A stretch of DNA of 20,211 nt from an uncultured Oscillospiraceae bacterium (GCA_934454435.1 CAKSGA010000042.1:1-20211), one strand, 5' to 3'. Positions 1 through 8,316 are shown, counted from the first letter of the stretch. The notes: generated by a model not told the origin, from the sequence alone. Translations and numbers: made by a program.

Positions 1-115
1 CAACACCGCGGGCGGCTACTGCTTCTACCGCGACGCACGCCTCAGAAGGCTCACGCGCTACCGCTATAATAATTGCAGCGCCGCAGTTCTTTTTCCGCCT
101 GCGTGGTTTTCTCAT
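1..115 (-). CDS. Possible partial CDS, N-terminus only, unrecognised product
   Basis: An open frame starts with ATG at 115-113 on the minus strand and runs off the left edge (38 codons visible). A purine-rich GAGGGGGTGAG lies just upstream of the ATG and works as a ribosome binding site, and a TATAAT is present on the minus strand at 140-145. No convincing -35 is visible. The visible protein begins [20 protein letters not shown], a strongly basic stretch followed by a short hydrophobic one, then a less distinctive Ala/Glu-rich part. I recognise no family. A plus-strand frame is also open across positions 2-190 but ends in AT-rich sequence unlike coding DNA, so the minus strand is preferred. 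It could still be non-coding. Confidence 0.35.
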   Translation of the reverse strand, partial: MRKPRRRKKNCGAAIIIAVAREPSEACVAVEAVAARGV

Positions 116-197
116 CAGCTCACCCCCTCGTTTCTCTGCATTATATTATTCCGTTGGAGGTATAATGGTTACAGATTTGTTTTAATTTGAACCGTTT

Positions 198-235
198 GTT
201 ACAAAACGATTACAATTAAATGACAGTTTTGTTAC
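198..235. promoter_or_regulatory. Inverted repeat upstream of the lipoprotein promoter
   Basis: GTTACAAAAC at 198-207 and GTTTTGTTAC at 226-235 are inverted copies matching at 9 of 10 positions, with an 18-base spacer, ending just before the -35 box at 241. A direct repeat TGACAG also occurs at 221-226 and 242-247, 21 bases apart (two helical turns). This is a plausible regulator binding region; the regulator is unknown. Confidence 0.35.
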
Positions 236-240
236 TTATA

Positions 241-269
241 TTGACAGTCATTCGGGTTTTATGTATAAT
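241..269 (+). promoter_or_regulatory. Consensus sigma-A promoter for the lipoprotein gene
   Basis: A perfect TTGACA (241-246) and a perfect TATAAT (264-269) are separated by 17 bases. Transcription should start near 276, giving a leader of about 36 bases to the ATG at 312. Both hexamers match the vegetative consensus exactly. Confidence 0.85.
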
Positions 270-311
270 AAAGTCAGCAAAGGTAATTACATATGAAAGG
301 GGTTATTAAAT

Positions 312-1235
312 ATGAAAAGAAATGTTAAATTCATGTCCCTGCTTGCTATTTCGTGCATTCTGCTTACCGGCTGCGGCGGCACTGAAAATTCGGCTGACAG
401 CTCTTCGGCGCAGAGCACTCCTGCGGTGGTGAGCACCTCAGATGAACAGCAGTCCTCCGAGAATTCTTCACAGACAGAGCCGGCTGCGGGAAATGAGCCT
501 GTGTCTGAATCTGATCCTGAATCAGGCACTGAAACTGGTTCCGAAGAAGTAATAGAAACAGTCACACTGACAATGCCTGTTGACCTTGACGGCACCCCGC
601 TCGATTTATCAAAGATGAACTACACCTGTGTTGGCGGAGAATATTATATTTTCACTGACTTCGCCTGGTTTGCATACCCAACAGGAAAGGCAATGGTGAC
701 CGTTGACGGGACCGTCCCCAAGCCTGAGGAATACTCTCAGCCGGAGTTCAAGCGCCGCGAGAAGGGTGAGCATATCAACGGTCTGACTATACAGAAATGC
801 GAAACTGAGATAGATGTTTATGATGGGCAAAGCTTCTTTAATGGCTGCAAGGCAGAATTTGAGGGCACTTCACAGCTCACGGGCTATGCCTTTATCCAAC
901 CTGAAGATGAGTACATGATGCCGAAAGATGAGATCTACTTTTTGCCGGAGGAGGGTGGCTGCAGTCTGCCGGTGATCTATAACATAAACACGACTATGTC
1001 CGACCCGATTTCTTACAATGGCATCTGCTGGGGTAACGAGTATGACCGCTGGTTTGATCTGGGAAGTATCAGCGATTACTCCGGCAAGGAGTGGCTGTCG
1101 CTGCTTCCTGAGAATGGGAACCCGGTGCGTGTAATTGCGACTGTCAGCAACATCAAGATGTCCTGGTATAATGATTCTCACATGAGCGGAAACGGCTGGC
1201 TGATTTGTACAATTGATGACCTTGAACTCGCATAA
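312..1235 (+). CDS. Secreted lipoprotein of unknown function
   Basis: A 307-residue protein with a clear type II signal peptide: basic MKRNVK, a hydrophobic core, and the lipobox LLTGC with the lipidated cysteine at residue 21. It should be exported and anchored to the outer face of the membrane. Residues 22 to about 80 form a low-complexity Ser/Glu/Thr/Pro-rich linker, typical of a spacer through the cell wall. The remaining 225 or so residues are aromatic- and acid-rich and look like one globular beta-rich domain, but I recognise no family or catalytic motif. The start is fixed by AAAGGGG 9 bases upstream of the ATG and by the signal peptide. It stands alone between a consensus promoter and a strong terminator, so it is probably monocistronic. 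Function unknown; a solute-binding or cell-wall-associated role is possible but unsupported. Confidence 0.85.
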   Translation: MKRNVKFMSLLAISCILLTGCGGTENSADSSSAQSTPAVVSTSDEQQSSENSSQTEPAAGNEPVSESDPESGTETGSEEVIETVTLTMPVDLDGTPLDLSKMNYTCVGGEYYIFTDFAWFAYPTGKAMVTVDGTVPKPEEYSQPEFKRREKGEHINGLTIQKCETEIDVYDGQSFFNGCKAEFEGTSQLTGYAFIQPEDEYMMPKDEIYFLPEEGGCSLPVIYNINTTMSDPISYNGICWGNEYDRWFDLGSISDYSGKEWLSLLPENGNPVRVIATVSNIKMSWYNDSHMSGNGWLICTIDDLELA

Positions 1236-1259
1236 TCTGCAGATGAATAGAACAAACGA

Positions 1260-1290
1260 CCCGGGAGCAGCCGCTCCCGGGTTATTTTAT
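1260..1290 (+). terminator. Intrinsic terminator of the lipoprotein gene
   Basis: A perfect 9-bp stem CCCGGGAGC / GCTCCCGGG (1260-1268 and 1273-1281) with loop AGCC is followed by TTATTTTAT. It lies 24 bases after the stop codon. Confidence 0.9.
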
Positions 1291-1326
1291 ACAAAAAATA
1301 GCGGTAAATTTTGTTGGTTTTGTTAA

Positions 1327-1355
1327 TTTACAAATAAGCTAAAATGACTTAAAAT
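1327..1355 (+). promoter_or_regulatory. Probable promoter of the LacI-family gene
   Basis: TTTACA (1327-1332) and TAAAAT (1350-1355) are 17 bases apart in AT-rich DNA. Each hexamer differs from consensus at one position. Transcription would start near 1362, about 50 bases before the ATG. Confidence 0.6.
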
Positions 1356-1372
1356 ATTATTATACAAATTAA

Positions 1373-1388
1373 AAAGGTAATCACCTTT
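1373..1388. promoter_or_regulatory. Dyad in the LacI-family leader, possible autoregulatory operator
   Basis: AAAGGT and ACCTTT form perfect 6-base arms around a 4-base centre, just downstream of the predicted transcription start and 10 bases before the AAAGGA ribosome binding site at 1399-1404. LacI-family proteins often repress their own genes from such dyads, though the usual central CG pair is missing. The ACCTTT arm could alternatively pair with the AAAGG of the binding site. Confidence 0.4.
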
Positions 1389-1411
1389 AATTGGCACGAA
1401 AGGATAGAATT

Positions 1412-2428
1412 ATGACGAAAAAAGCCGTAACGATGAGCGATATTGCAAAGGCTATGAATGTCAGCACAGTTACTGTATCAAAGGCGCTGGGCGACCGTGA
1501 CGGAGTCAGTGCGGAACTTCGTGAGAGGATAAAGCAGAAAGCCACTGAGATGGGATATCGTGTACATGCAGGTTCCCACGGAACTAAGGACGGTCTGACC
1601 TACAACATAGGCATAATCGTTGCCAAGCACTTCATCAGTGACGCAAGCTCGTTCTACTGGATAGTTTACCGCTATATAGTAGAGCTTCTCCAGAAGCAGA
1701 ACTATTACGGTATGCTGGAGGTCGTAAACGATCATAACGGAATGGAGGAGATACCTAATTCCGTCCTTGACCATAAGGTAGATGGGCTTATCGTGTTAGG
1801 TCAGCTTTCTGACGACTACATCGGCAGACTCATCAGCCATCAGCTGCCCACGGTTTTCCTTGATTTCTACGGCAGCCGTGAGGACGCTGACGCTGTGCTC
1901 TCTGATAACTTCTACGGAGCCTACATGCTGACCAGTCACCTTATAGAAAACGGACACCGCCGCATAGGTTTTCTCGGCAGCATAAGCTCCACAAGCAGCA
2001 TTCAGGACAGATACCTTGGATATTACAAGGCGCTGCTTGAGAACCGTATTCCGCTCCGCCAGGACTGGGTGATAGGCGACCGCTCGAACGAAAGTGACAT
2101 TTTCCCGGAGTTCACCCTGCCGAACGATATGCCGACAGCGTTCGTCTGCAACTGTGACGAAACTGCTTACAAGCTCGTGAACCAGCTGAAGAACAGCGGA
2201 TACAGCATTCCGGATGATATCTCGGTAGTGGGATATGACAACCACATCTATTCCACGATATGCAACCCCCGCCTGACCACGATCGACGTAAACAGCCGTG
2301 TCATGAGTACCGAGGCGGTGGACATAATCCTGCACAAGATACGTGACGGCAACTATCGCCGTGGACGTACCCTGGTGACAGGAAAGCTCGTCCGCCGTGA
2401 GAGTGTCAAGACGATAAAGGACGAATAA
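1412..2428 (+). CDS. LacI-family transcriptional regulator
   Basis: A 338-residue one-component repressor-type regulator. Residues 8 to about 53 hold the LacI helix-turn-helix and hinge (MSDIAKAMNVSTVTVSKAL, then ELRERIKQKATEMGYR). The rest is the periplasmic-binding-protein-like effector domain, with family landmarks such as DGLIVLG, a SDNFYGAYMLTSHLIENGHRRIGFLG-type segment, the IPDDISVVGYDN segment and LTTIDV near the C-terminus. An in-frame TTG at 1391 would add seven residues, but ATG at 1412 has AAAGGA seven bases upstream and matches family starts. The ligand and targets cannot be read from sequence; no sugar-utilisation gene adjoins it. The nearest genes are the upstream lipoprotein and the convergent sigma-factor operon, neither an obvious target. 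Autoregulation is plausible from the dyad in its leader. Confidence 0.93.
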   Translation: MTKKAVTMSDIAKAMNVSTVTVSKALGDRDGVSAELRERIKQKATEMGYRVHAGSHGTKDGLTYNIGIIVAKHFISDASSFYWIVYRYIVELLQKQNYYGMLEVVNDHNGMEEIPNSVLDHKVDGLIVLGQLSDDYIGRLISHQLPTVFLDFYGSREDADAVLSDNFYGAYMLTSHLIENGHRRIGFLGSISSTSSIQDRYLGYYKALLENRIPLRQDWVIGDRSNESDIFPEFTLPNDMPTAFVCNCDETAYKLVNQLKNSGYSIPDDISVVGYDNHIYSTICNPRLTTIDVNSRVMSTEAVDIILHKIRDGNYRRGRTLVTGKLVRRESVKTIKDE

Positions 2429-2433
2429 AACTT

Positions 2434-2461
2434 CCCCCGATATCAGCGATGATACCGGGGG
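2434..2461. terminator. Bidirectional terminator between convergent genes
   Basis: CCCCCGATATCA and TGATACCGGGGG form a 12-position stem with one A-C mismatch and the loop GCGA. It sits between the stop of the LacI-family gene (2428) and the stop of the distal sigma gene (2469). On the minus strand it is followed by GAAGTTTTATT. On the plus strand the T-rich tail is weaker (ATAATCTTT). Confidence 0.8.
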
Positions 2462-2468
2462 ATAATCT

Positions 2469-3539
2469 TTAATCAAGGAATATTCTGAGGTTCTTGCTGC
2501 GGGACTGCTGACGGAGCTTTCTGAGCGCCTTTGCTTCTATCTGGCGAATTCTTTCACGTGTAACGTTGAATTCCTTGCCGACTTCCTCCAGCGTGTGTGA
2601 GCGGTCGCTGCCGATGCCGTAGCGGAATTTGAGCACGTCACGCTCCCGTGCGGGGAGGGTATCCAGCGCCTTGTTGAGCTCGTCCTTGAAAACGGACTGC
2701 ATTGCGCTGTCGATGGGCGCAGGTGCGTCCTCGTCCGGAATGAAATCGCCGAGAAAGCTGTCCTCCTCTTCGCCGACAGGCGCCTCCAGTGAAACCGGAT
2801 CCTGGGCGATACGTATTATCTCACGCACTCGTTCCGGGGTCATGTTGAGTTCCTTTGCGACCTCTTCCACCGTGGGTTCATGGCCGTTGCGGTGAAGCAG
2901 CAGGTTCTGTGCTTTCTTGACCTTTGTGATGGTTTCGACCATGTGTACTGGTATGCGGATAGTCCTTGCCTGGTCAGCTATAGCCCGGGATATGGACTGC
3001 CTTATCCACCATGTAGCATATGTCGAGAACTTGTAGCCCTTGGTGTGGTCGAACTTCTCAACAGCCTTGATAAGCCCGATATAGCCCTCCTGAATAAGGT
3101 CCAGGAACGGCATTCCACGGCCTACGAAATGCTTTGCGATGCTTACGACCAGTCGCAGGTTCGCTTCAATGAGCCTGTCCCTGGCATACTCGTCACCGGA
3201 GCTTATCTTCTCTGCGAGCTGTATCTCCTCCTCAGCGGAGAGCAGGGGAATGCGCCCGATTTCCTTCAGGTGGACCTTGACGGGATCGTCAACTGCAACG
3301 CCGTCGGTGGAATAATCGCTGTCGTCATCGGTGGTGAAATCCAGCGCCGTGTCCAGATCCCCCGTTACTATATCATCGACTATCTCAATGTTATTGCTTT
3401 CAAGATCGTCGTACAGCTTGTTTATCTGTTCGGCGTCTATATCCATCTCCTCAATGGCGTCGGTGATCTCCTTGGTGGTGAGCTTTCCGTTCTGCTTGCC
3501 ACGCTCAAGAAGCTCGCTGATTACTTTAGAGTTGCTCAT
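2469..3539 (-). CDS. Second RpoD-type sigma factor, diverged tandem paralog
   Basis: A 356-residue group 1/2 sigma-70 factor that guides RNA polymerase to promoters. All regions are present: an N-terminal region 1.1-like domain (about 1-80), region 1.2 ([12 protein letters not shown], about 84-95), region 2 (about 125-200, including [19 protein letters not shown]), region 3 (about 200-255), and region 4.2 with the [18 protein letters not shown] helix (326-343). Compared with the adjacent canonical RpoD it carries His90 for Tyr (1.2), Tyr153 for Asn in QEGN, His165 for Tyr, Ser184 for Thr in the -10 helix, His315 for Arg, and Gln-Gln at 344-345 for the usual His-Pro. The -35-contacting RERIRQ residues are intact. 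It follows the first rpoD by 54 bases with GGAAAGGA as ribosome binding site, probably on the same transcript. It is intact and under apparent coding constraint. It may be a second vegetative-like sigma with altered promoter preference; that is inference. Confidence 0.93.
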   Translation of the reverse strand: MSNSKVISELLERGKQNGKLTTKEITDAIEEMDIDAEQINKLYDDLESNNIEIVDDIVTGDLDTALDFTTDDDSDYSTDGVAVDDPVKVHLKEIGRIPLLSAEEEIQLAEKISSGDEYARDRLIEANLRLVVSIAKHFVGRGMPFLDLIQEGYIGLIKAVEKFDHTKGYKFSTYATWWIRQSISRAIADQARTIRIPVHMVETITKVKKAQNLLLHRNGHEPTVEEVAKELNMTPERVREIIRIAQDPVSLEAPVGEEEDSFLGDFIPDEDAPAPIDSAMQSVFKDELNKALDTLPARERDVLKFRYGIGSDRSHTLEEVGKEFNVTRERIRQIEAKALRKLRQQSRSKNLRIFLD

Positions 3540-3593
3540 TCTATATCCTTTCCAGTATTGTACGGATCAATCATTATGTACATGCAATAACTG

Positions 3594-4685
3594 TTATTCG
3601 AGGAAGTCCTTCAGCTTTTTGCTGCGGGTGGGGTGGCGGAGCTTACGGAGCGCCTTTGTTTCGATCTGGCGTATGCGCTCTCGTGTGACCTGGAATTCCT
3701 GGCCGACCTCTTCAAGCGTCCTCTGTCTGCCGTCGATAAGACCGAAACGCAGGATTATTACACGTTTCTCCCTGTCAGTCAGGGTGTCGAGAACTTCGCC
3801 GAGGGTCTGCTTGAGCACGCTGTTACATGCTTCGTCAGCGGGGGCAGGGGCGTCCTCGTCCGGGATAAAGTCGCCGAGGTGGCTGTCCTCCTCTTCGCCG
3901 ATAGGTGTTTCAAGTGAAACAGGGTCCTGGGCGATACGGATTATCTCACGCACCTTGTCCAGCGGCATGCTGAGCTTCTCTGCGATCTCGTCCTCGGTGG
4001 GTTCATAGCCGTTCTCGTGAAGAAGCTGGCTCTGCATTTTCTTGACCTTTGTGATGGTTTCCACCATGTGAACCGGGATACGGATAGTTCTCGCCTGGTC
4101 GGCGATGGCACGGGTGATGGACTGCCTTATCCACCACGTAGCATATGTCGAGAACTTGAAGCCCTTGGTGTAGTCGAACTTGTCAACAGCCTTTATCAGA
4201 CCCAGATTTCCCTCCTGGATAAGGTCGAGGAACTGCATTCCACGGCGGACGTACTTCTTTGCGATACTTACCACAAGACGGAGGTTCGCTTCGCTCAGGC
4301 GCTTCTTTGCGGCGGGGTCGCCGTTCGCCATGCGCTCTGCGAGCTTTATCTCCTCCTCAGTGGTGAGCAGGGGAATACGTCCTATCTCCTTCAGGTAGAG
4401 CTTAACGGAGTCGTCAGCGAGCATGCCGTCGGTGTCGTAGCTCTCGTCTGCATTTTCGGACTCAGCAAGGTCGATAAGGCTTTCGATGTCGAGGTCGGCG
4501 GTGTAGTCGTCAACTATCTTTATGTTGAGGTTATCGAGCTCCTCATACAGCCCGTTGATCTGCTCAGCGTCGAAATTCAGCTCCTCAAGGACATCTGTGA
4601 TCTCCTTTGTGGTGAGGCTTCCTTTCTGCTTGCCCTGGGCGAGCAGGTCACGGAGAGATGCTCCGGTGCCGTTGTTTTCTGTCAT
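3594..4685 (-). CDS. rpoD: RNA polymerase primary sigma factor RpoD (sigma-A)
   Basis: A 363-residue primary sigma factor, close in length to the Bacillus protein. It contains a region 1.1-like domain (1 to about 85), region 1.2 ([12 protein letters not shown]), region 2 with [15 protein letters not shown] (150-163) and [19 protein letters not shown] (179-197), region 3, and region 4 ending in [19 protein letters not shown]. Every promoter-contact motif I can compare by memory is canonical, so this is the better candidate for the essential housekeeping sigma. Its ATG shares its A (4685) with the last base of the dnaG TAA stop, so the two are translationally coupled. The dnaG-rpoD order is the conserved core of the macromolecular synthesis operon. 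The consensus TTGACA/TATAAT promoters across this window fit recognition by this protein. Confidence 0.96.
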   Translation of the reverse strand: MTENNGTGASLRDLLAQGKQKGSLTTKEITDVLEELNFDAEQINGLYEELDNLNIKIVDDYTADLDIESLIDLAESENADESYDTDGMLADDSVKLYLKEIGRIPLLTTEEEIKLAERMANGDPAAKKRLSEANLRLVVSIAKKYVRRGMQFLDLIQEGNLGLIKAVDKFDYTKGFKFSTYATWWIRQSITRAIADQARTIRIPVHMVETITKVKKMQSQLLHENGYEPTEDEIAEKLSMPLDKVREIIRIAQDPVSLETPIGEEEDSHLGDFIPDEDAPAPADEACNSVLKQTLGEVLDTLTDREKRVIILRFGLIDGRQRTLEEVGQEFQVTRERIRQIETKALRKLRHPTRSKKLKDFLE

Positions 4686-6433
4686 TAGCTTTTCTTCTCC
4701 TTTTGCTTTTGTGCATATGCCAGCAATTCATCTAGCGACATGCTGCCGGCTTCTTTCTGATTTATATTCTCATGATACTCATTGAGCACCCTGATATAAT
4801 CGTTCACTGTGTCCTCTGAATTCGCAAACTGCGAGAAATCATTCAGTGTACCATATATACGCCCGACTTCCTCGGTGGAGAAAGCCTCGTTGAACATTCC
4901 GCCGGCAAAATTCGCACCAGAGTTGTGCTTCTGTTCCATGAACTCGAAAACACGCCGGTTGAAGTCTGTTGCGAAGCCGCCGGGAAGCTTTTTCCGTATC
5001 GAAGCGAGCTTGTCCGGATTGTGGAATGCGAAGCAGATTATACCCCGCTCCGCCTTTTCCTCCCTGGGTAGCTTTGCCGCCTCGGGGTTGACCTTGTCGG
5101 TGTTTCTCGGTGAGATCAGGCTGCGGTACTCGTCACGGTCAGATTTCTTTTTTTGTCGGGAAATTTCGCTCTCAACAGCGAACCGCACTGTTTCCGGCGG
5201 GACTTTTGCGGTATCCGCCGCCTTTGAAACATATACAGCTCTTTCCAGAGGGCTGCGTATCTGGGCCAGGAACACGACCGCTTTCTTGAGATAAGCCGCC
5301 CGGTCCTCTTCCTTTGTGAGGTCAAGACCGTAGCAGAGCTTGCCCATCTCGTAATCTATCGCACCGCCGGAGCTCTCTATAAGGTGAGCGAACGCCTGGG
5401 CGCCGAATTTCTTGATATATTCGTCCGGGTCCTTTGCGCCGGTCATCTGGAGCACCCTTGCCTTTACGCCGGCCTCGCTGAGCAGGTTTATGCCCCGGGA
5501 AGCGGCTTTCTGACCAGGCCCGTCGCTGTCATAGGAAAGAATGACCTCGGACTTGCCCATGCGGCCGATAAGCCTTGCCTGAGTTGAGGTTATCGCTGTG
5601 CCCAGCGTAGCGACCGCACTGTCGAACCCTGCCTGGTGCATGGAGATAACGTCCATGTAGCCCTCGCACAGAATGAAGTAGTCCGCCTTGGAGTTCTTTG
5701 CATAGTTCAGTGCAAAGAGGTTGTCCCGCTTCTGGAAAACGTAGGTTTCAGAGCTGTTGAGGTACTTTGCCGGGGCGTCCGAAGCCAGAGCCCGCCCGCC
5801 GAAAGCAATGATATTTCCCCTCGTGTCGAATATCGGGAACATCACACGGTTCACGAATTTATCGTAGACACGGTTGTTGTTGCGCACCAGCAGTGAGCCA
5901 TCCACCAGTTCGTCCTCGGAGAAGCCGAGGTTGCGCATGTAGTAGTGGAGCTTGTGGTAGTCGTTGACCGCATAGCCGACGCCGAAGTGCCTGATAGTGT
6001 GCTCCGTGAGCTGCCGGCCGGTGATGTAGTTCCAGCCGTCTGCACCCTCCGGTGAGAACAACTGGCGGTGAAAGAACTTTCCGGCTTCACGGTTCATTTC
6101 GTAGAGCCGCCTGCGGCGTCTGGCGGAGTCATCGTCCCGGTCCTCGGGCATAGCCATGCCGGAGCGCTGCGCCAGGAACCTTACCGCTTCGATATAGTCA
6201 AGGTTTTCGATAGTACGAATGAACGTGATGACATCGCCGCCGGCACCGCAGCCGAAGCAGTAATAGCTCTGTGTGTTCGGGTAGACGTGGAATGACGGCG
6301 TGCGCTCGGAGTGGAACGGGCACCGGCAGGAATAGGTAGATCCCGACCGTTTCAGCTCGACATAATTTTCTATAACTGATACGATCTCGTTGCTGTCCCG
6401 AAGCTCCTGTAAAAATCCCTCGGGAAGTGCCAT
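4685..6433 (-). CDS. dnaG: DNA primase DnaG
   Basis: A 582-residue primase that makes RNA primers for replication with the DnaB helicase. The N-terminal CHC2 zinc ribbon is visible as C38-x2-H41-x17-C59-x2-C62. The RNA polymerase core follows, including the FGGRAL segment, and the Toprim domain has EGYMD with Glu257 and the YDSDGPG metal-binding segment with Asp302 and Asp304. The C-terminal third, which should bind helicase, is less conserved, as is usual. The length is typical. The ATG has ACGGGGTGAG eight or so bases upstream. It starts 26 bases after the dGTPase stop and overlaps rpoD by one base, so all belong to one operon. Confidence 0.97.
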   Translation of the reverse strand: MALPEGFLQELRDSNEIVSVIENYVELKRSGSTYSCRCPFHSERTPSFHVYPNTQSYYCFGCGAGGDVITFIRTIENLDYIEAVRFLAQRSGMAMPEDRDDDSARRRRRLYEMNREAGKFFHRQLFSPEGADGWNYITGRQLTEHTIRHFGVGYAVNDYHKLHYYMRNLGFSEDELVDGSLLVRNNNRVYDKFVNRVMFPIFDTRGNIIAFGGRALASDAPAKYLNSSETYVFQKRDNLFALNYAKNSKADYFILCEGYMDVISMHQAGFDSAVATLGTAITSTQARLIGRMGKSEVILSYDSDGPGQKAASRGINLLSEAGVKARVLQMTGAKDPDEYIKKFGAQAFAHLIESSGGAIDYEMGKLCYGLDLTKEEDRAAYLKKAVVFLAQIRSPLERAVYVSKAADTAKVPPETVRFAVESEISRQKKKSDRDEYRSLISPRNTDKVNPEAAKLPREEKAERGIICFAFHNPDKLASIRKKLPGGFATDFNRRVFEFMEQKHNSGANFAGGMFNEAFSTEEVGRIYGTLNDFSQFANSEDTVNDYIRVLNEYHENINQKEAGSMSLDELLAYAQKQKEKKS

Positions 6434-6459
6434 AATCTCACCCCGTTCTGAATATTAAG

Positions 6460-7482
6460 TCAGACCAGTTTACCTGCACTGCCGTTCCAGCCCTTTGGAA
6501 TGCAGATGTCCTTAAAAAGATTGACAGCGTAATCGTCAGTCATTCCGCTGATGAAGTCACCCACGGCGGACGTCTTGTCGAAGCGCTCCGCAAGGGTCAG
6601 GTAAAGTCCCGGCATTTTTTCCGGGCGGTCTATAAAGTATTTGTAAAGGAACTCGACAATATACTGAGCCTTGTCCTTTTCGGCAATAGTTGGCGCCGCA
6701 TGGTAAACTCTGCTGAACATGAATGCACGCAGTTCATCGTGTGCCTTTTTAGTGACCTCGTCCATGTGGATATTCTCGGCGCCGCCATCGACAAGCGAGC
6801 GTACAAGCGTTGTTATACGTGCGGACTTAGTCTGACCGAGTATCCTCACAGGAAATTCCGGCAGATCGTTTTCGTTTATCACGCCGCCCCTTATCGCATC
6901 GTCGATGTCATGATTTATGTATGCGATCTTGTCGCAGAAACGCACTACCATGCCCTCCCGGGTCTTTGGCAGGGGTACACCGCCGGAGGTCGTATGGCTA
7001 ACTATGCCGTCTATGACCTCTGCGGTCAGGTTGAGCCCACGCCCGTCCTTCTCTATGACCTCCACGACACGCTTGCCCTGGAGATTATGAGCAAATCCCC
7101 CCGGCATAAGGTCATTCAGGACATGCTCGCCGTCATGCCCGAACGGAGTATGTCCGAGGTCGTGCCCCAGTGCGATAGCTTCCGTAAGGTCCTCATTCAG
7201 CCCCAGTGCCCTGGAAACTGTGCGTGAGATCTGGCTGACCTCCAGCGTGTGGGTAAGTCTGGTGCGGTAGTGGTCAGAATGCGGAATAAGAAAGACCTGC
7301 GTCTTGTGCTTCAGCCGCCGGAACGCCCGGCAGTGGATTATCCTGTCCCTGTCCCGCTGGAAGTCCGTGCGGAAATCATCGGGCTCCTCGGGCATGACAC
7401 GACCATTAGTATCAGCGGCTTTGCACGCAAATTCGCTGAGGGTCAGCGCTTCGTTCTGCATGGTACGTTCTCTGGGCAGCAT
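6460..7482 (-). CDS. dgt: dGTPase-like HD-domain triphosphohydrolase
   Basis: A 340-residue enzyme of the deoxyguanosinetriphosphate triphosphohydrolase-like HD family, which hydrolyses dNTPs to nucleoside plus triphosphate. HD-superfamily metal ligands are visible: a THTLEV histidine, the His107-Asp108 pair inside GHDLGHTPFGHDGE, and a later YINHDIDDA aspartate. The N-terminal AFRRLKHKTQVF segment is also typical. A GTG at 7497 would add five residues, but ATG at 7482 has AAGGA at proper distance, so I chose the latter. Substrate preference among dNTPs cannot be inferred from sequence. It is the first gene of the dnaG-rpoD operon, a common Clostridia arrangement that links dNTP control to replication and transcription. 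Confidence 0.94.
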   Translation of the reverse strand: MLPRERTMQNEALTLSEFACKAADTNGRVMPEEPDDFRTDFQRDRDRIIHCRAFRRLKHKTQVFLIPHSDHYRTRLTHTLEVSQISRTVSRALGLNEDLTEAIALGHDLGHTPFGHDGEHVLNDLMPGGFAHNLQGKRVVEVIEKDGRGLNLTAEVIDGIVSHTTSGGVPLPKTREGMVVRFCDKIAYINHDIDDAIRGGVINENDLPEFPVRILGQTKSARITTLVRSLVDGGAENIHMDEVTKKAHDELRAFMFSRVYHAAPTIAEKDKAQYIVEFLYKYFIDRPEKMPGLYLTLAERFDKTSAVGDFISGMTDDYAVNLFKDICIPKGWNGSAGKLV

Positions 7483-7579
7483 GGCGGTTCCTTTCACAAT
7501 AATAACTGGATTATCTGCAAAAGGGCATAAATCACCCTCTATTAATTAATACAGTTTTTTCGTGCTTTATCCCTTTTTA

Positions 7580-7610
7580 TAAATAGCATTTTTGTGAAAA
7601 GTGCACAAAA
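7580..7610 (-). promoter_or_regulatory. Dyad and weak promoter-like sequence upstream of the dGTPase-dnaG-rpoD operon
   Basis: TTTTGTG (7590-7596) and CACAAAA (7604-7610) are perfect 7-base inverted arms with a 7-base spacer. On the minus strand a poor promoter match, TTGTGC-N17-TATTTA, overlaps it (7603-7608 and 7580-7585). No strong promoter is visible in the 151-base gap, and no clear terminator follows yigZ, so read-through from upstream is possible. Between here and the operon start is a short minus-strand frame MPFCR (stop) with a GAGGGTG in front, which may or may not be a leader peptide. Confidence 0.3.
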
Positions 7611-7633
7611 GAAAAATAAGAGCCGCCAGTATA

Positions 7634-8254
7634 TTATGCAAAATCAAAGTTGAGCTTTTCAATCTCGCTGACCTGAATATTGCCATTACAGCTGTCAATG
7701 AGCTTGTCCGAGAGCGCCCGGGCGTTCTCCTCACGAATGCAGAGCTTTATGCGCACATTGTCGGCGAACTGCTCGTCCTGCACTCTTGCGTCGAGCTCCG
7801 CAAATATCTGAGCCAGCCGCCCGTAAAGTCCGTAGTCTACTGTGACCTCCATGCGGACTGCGGATGCCATGCACTTTATATGAGCAGCGTCAACAGCGTC
7901 CTTAGCGCCCTTGGTGTAGGCACGCACCAGCCCTCCGGCTCCCAGCAGAACTCCGCCGAAATAGCGTGTAACAACGCAGCAGACGTCAGTCAGCCCCTCC
8001 TTGCGCAGGACCTCATATATGGGAACCCCCGCAGTTCCGCCGGGTTCGCCGTCGTCAGAGTGCCTTGCGGCGTTGTTCTCCCGGAGAATATAGGCATAGC
8101 AGTTGTGCGTCGCCTTGCGGTGCATGGCACGTATCTCCTCAATGAACGCCACTGCCTGCTCCTCGGTCTGTACAGGGCAGAGGTACCCGATGAATTCCGA
8201 TTTCTTCTCTATAAACCGTGCTTCGCAGCGACCGGCGATCGTCCTGTATTCCAT
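7634..8254 (-). CDS. yigZ: YigZ/IMPACT family protein
   Basis: A 206-residue member of the UPF0029/IMPACT family. The N-terminal domain carries the hallmark SDDGEPGGTAGVPIYEVL followed by VVTRYFGGVLLGAGGLVRAY. The C-terminal part (about 135-206) fits the ferredoxin-like DUF1949 domain common in bacterial members. Length is typical. The ATG is preceded by CGGAGG five bases upstream. The biochemical role of bacterial YigZ is not well settled; eukaryotic IMPACT modulates Gcn2 and translation control. It lies downstream of rpmE, separated by a strong hairpin terminator. I see no separate strong promoter, so its expression may depend on read-through. Confidence 0.93.
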   Translation of the reverse strand: MEYRTIAGRCEARFIEKKSEFIGYLCPVQTEEQAVAFIEEIRAMHRKATHNCYAYILRENNAARHSDDGEPGGTAGVPIYEVLRKEGLTDVCCVVTRYFGGVLLGAGGLVRAYTKGAKDAVDAAHIKCMASAVRMEVTVDYGLYGRLAQIFAELDARVQDEQFADNVRIKLCIREENARALSDKLIDSCNGNIQVSEIEKLNFDFA

Positions 8255-8281
8255 GAATGCCTCCGTTTTCCCCGTAAATGC

Positions 8282-8316
8282 AAAAACACACGCAGGAAAA
8301 TCGAGCGTGTGTTTTT
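8282..8316. terminator. Terminator downstream of rpmE, symmetric
   Basis: A perfect 12-bp stem AAAAACACACGC / GCGTGTGTTTTT (8282-8293 and 8305-8316) with an 11-base loop. On the minus strand the stem ends in TTTTT, giving an intrinsic terminator 28 bases after the rpmE stop. The A/T ends make it symmetric, so it could act in both directions. Confidence 0.85.

Noticed and set aside
287..595. Minus-strand 102-codon frame opposite the lipoprotein N-terminus
   Set aside because: The Ser/Val-rich product is the antisense image of the Ser/Glu-rich linker; the plus strand has the promoter, binding site and lipobox.
3540..3593. Separate promoter for the second sigma gene
   Set aside because: TTGCAT and TACAAT are present but 19 bases apart with a weak -35; not strong enough to call, so co-transcription is assumed.
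2880..4688. Plus-strand frames of over 200 codons opposite both sigma genes
   Set aside because: They appear in both copies at the same place because the two genes are paralogs, and the opposite strand encodes sigma-70 motifs throughout.
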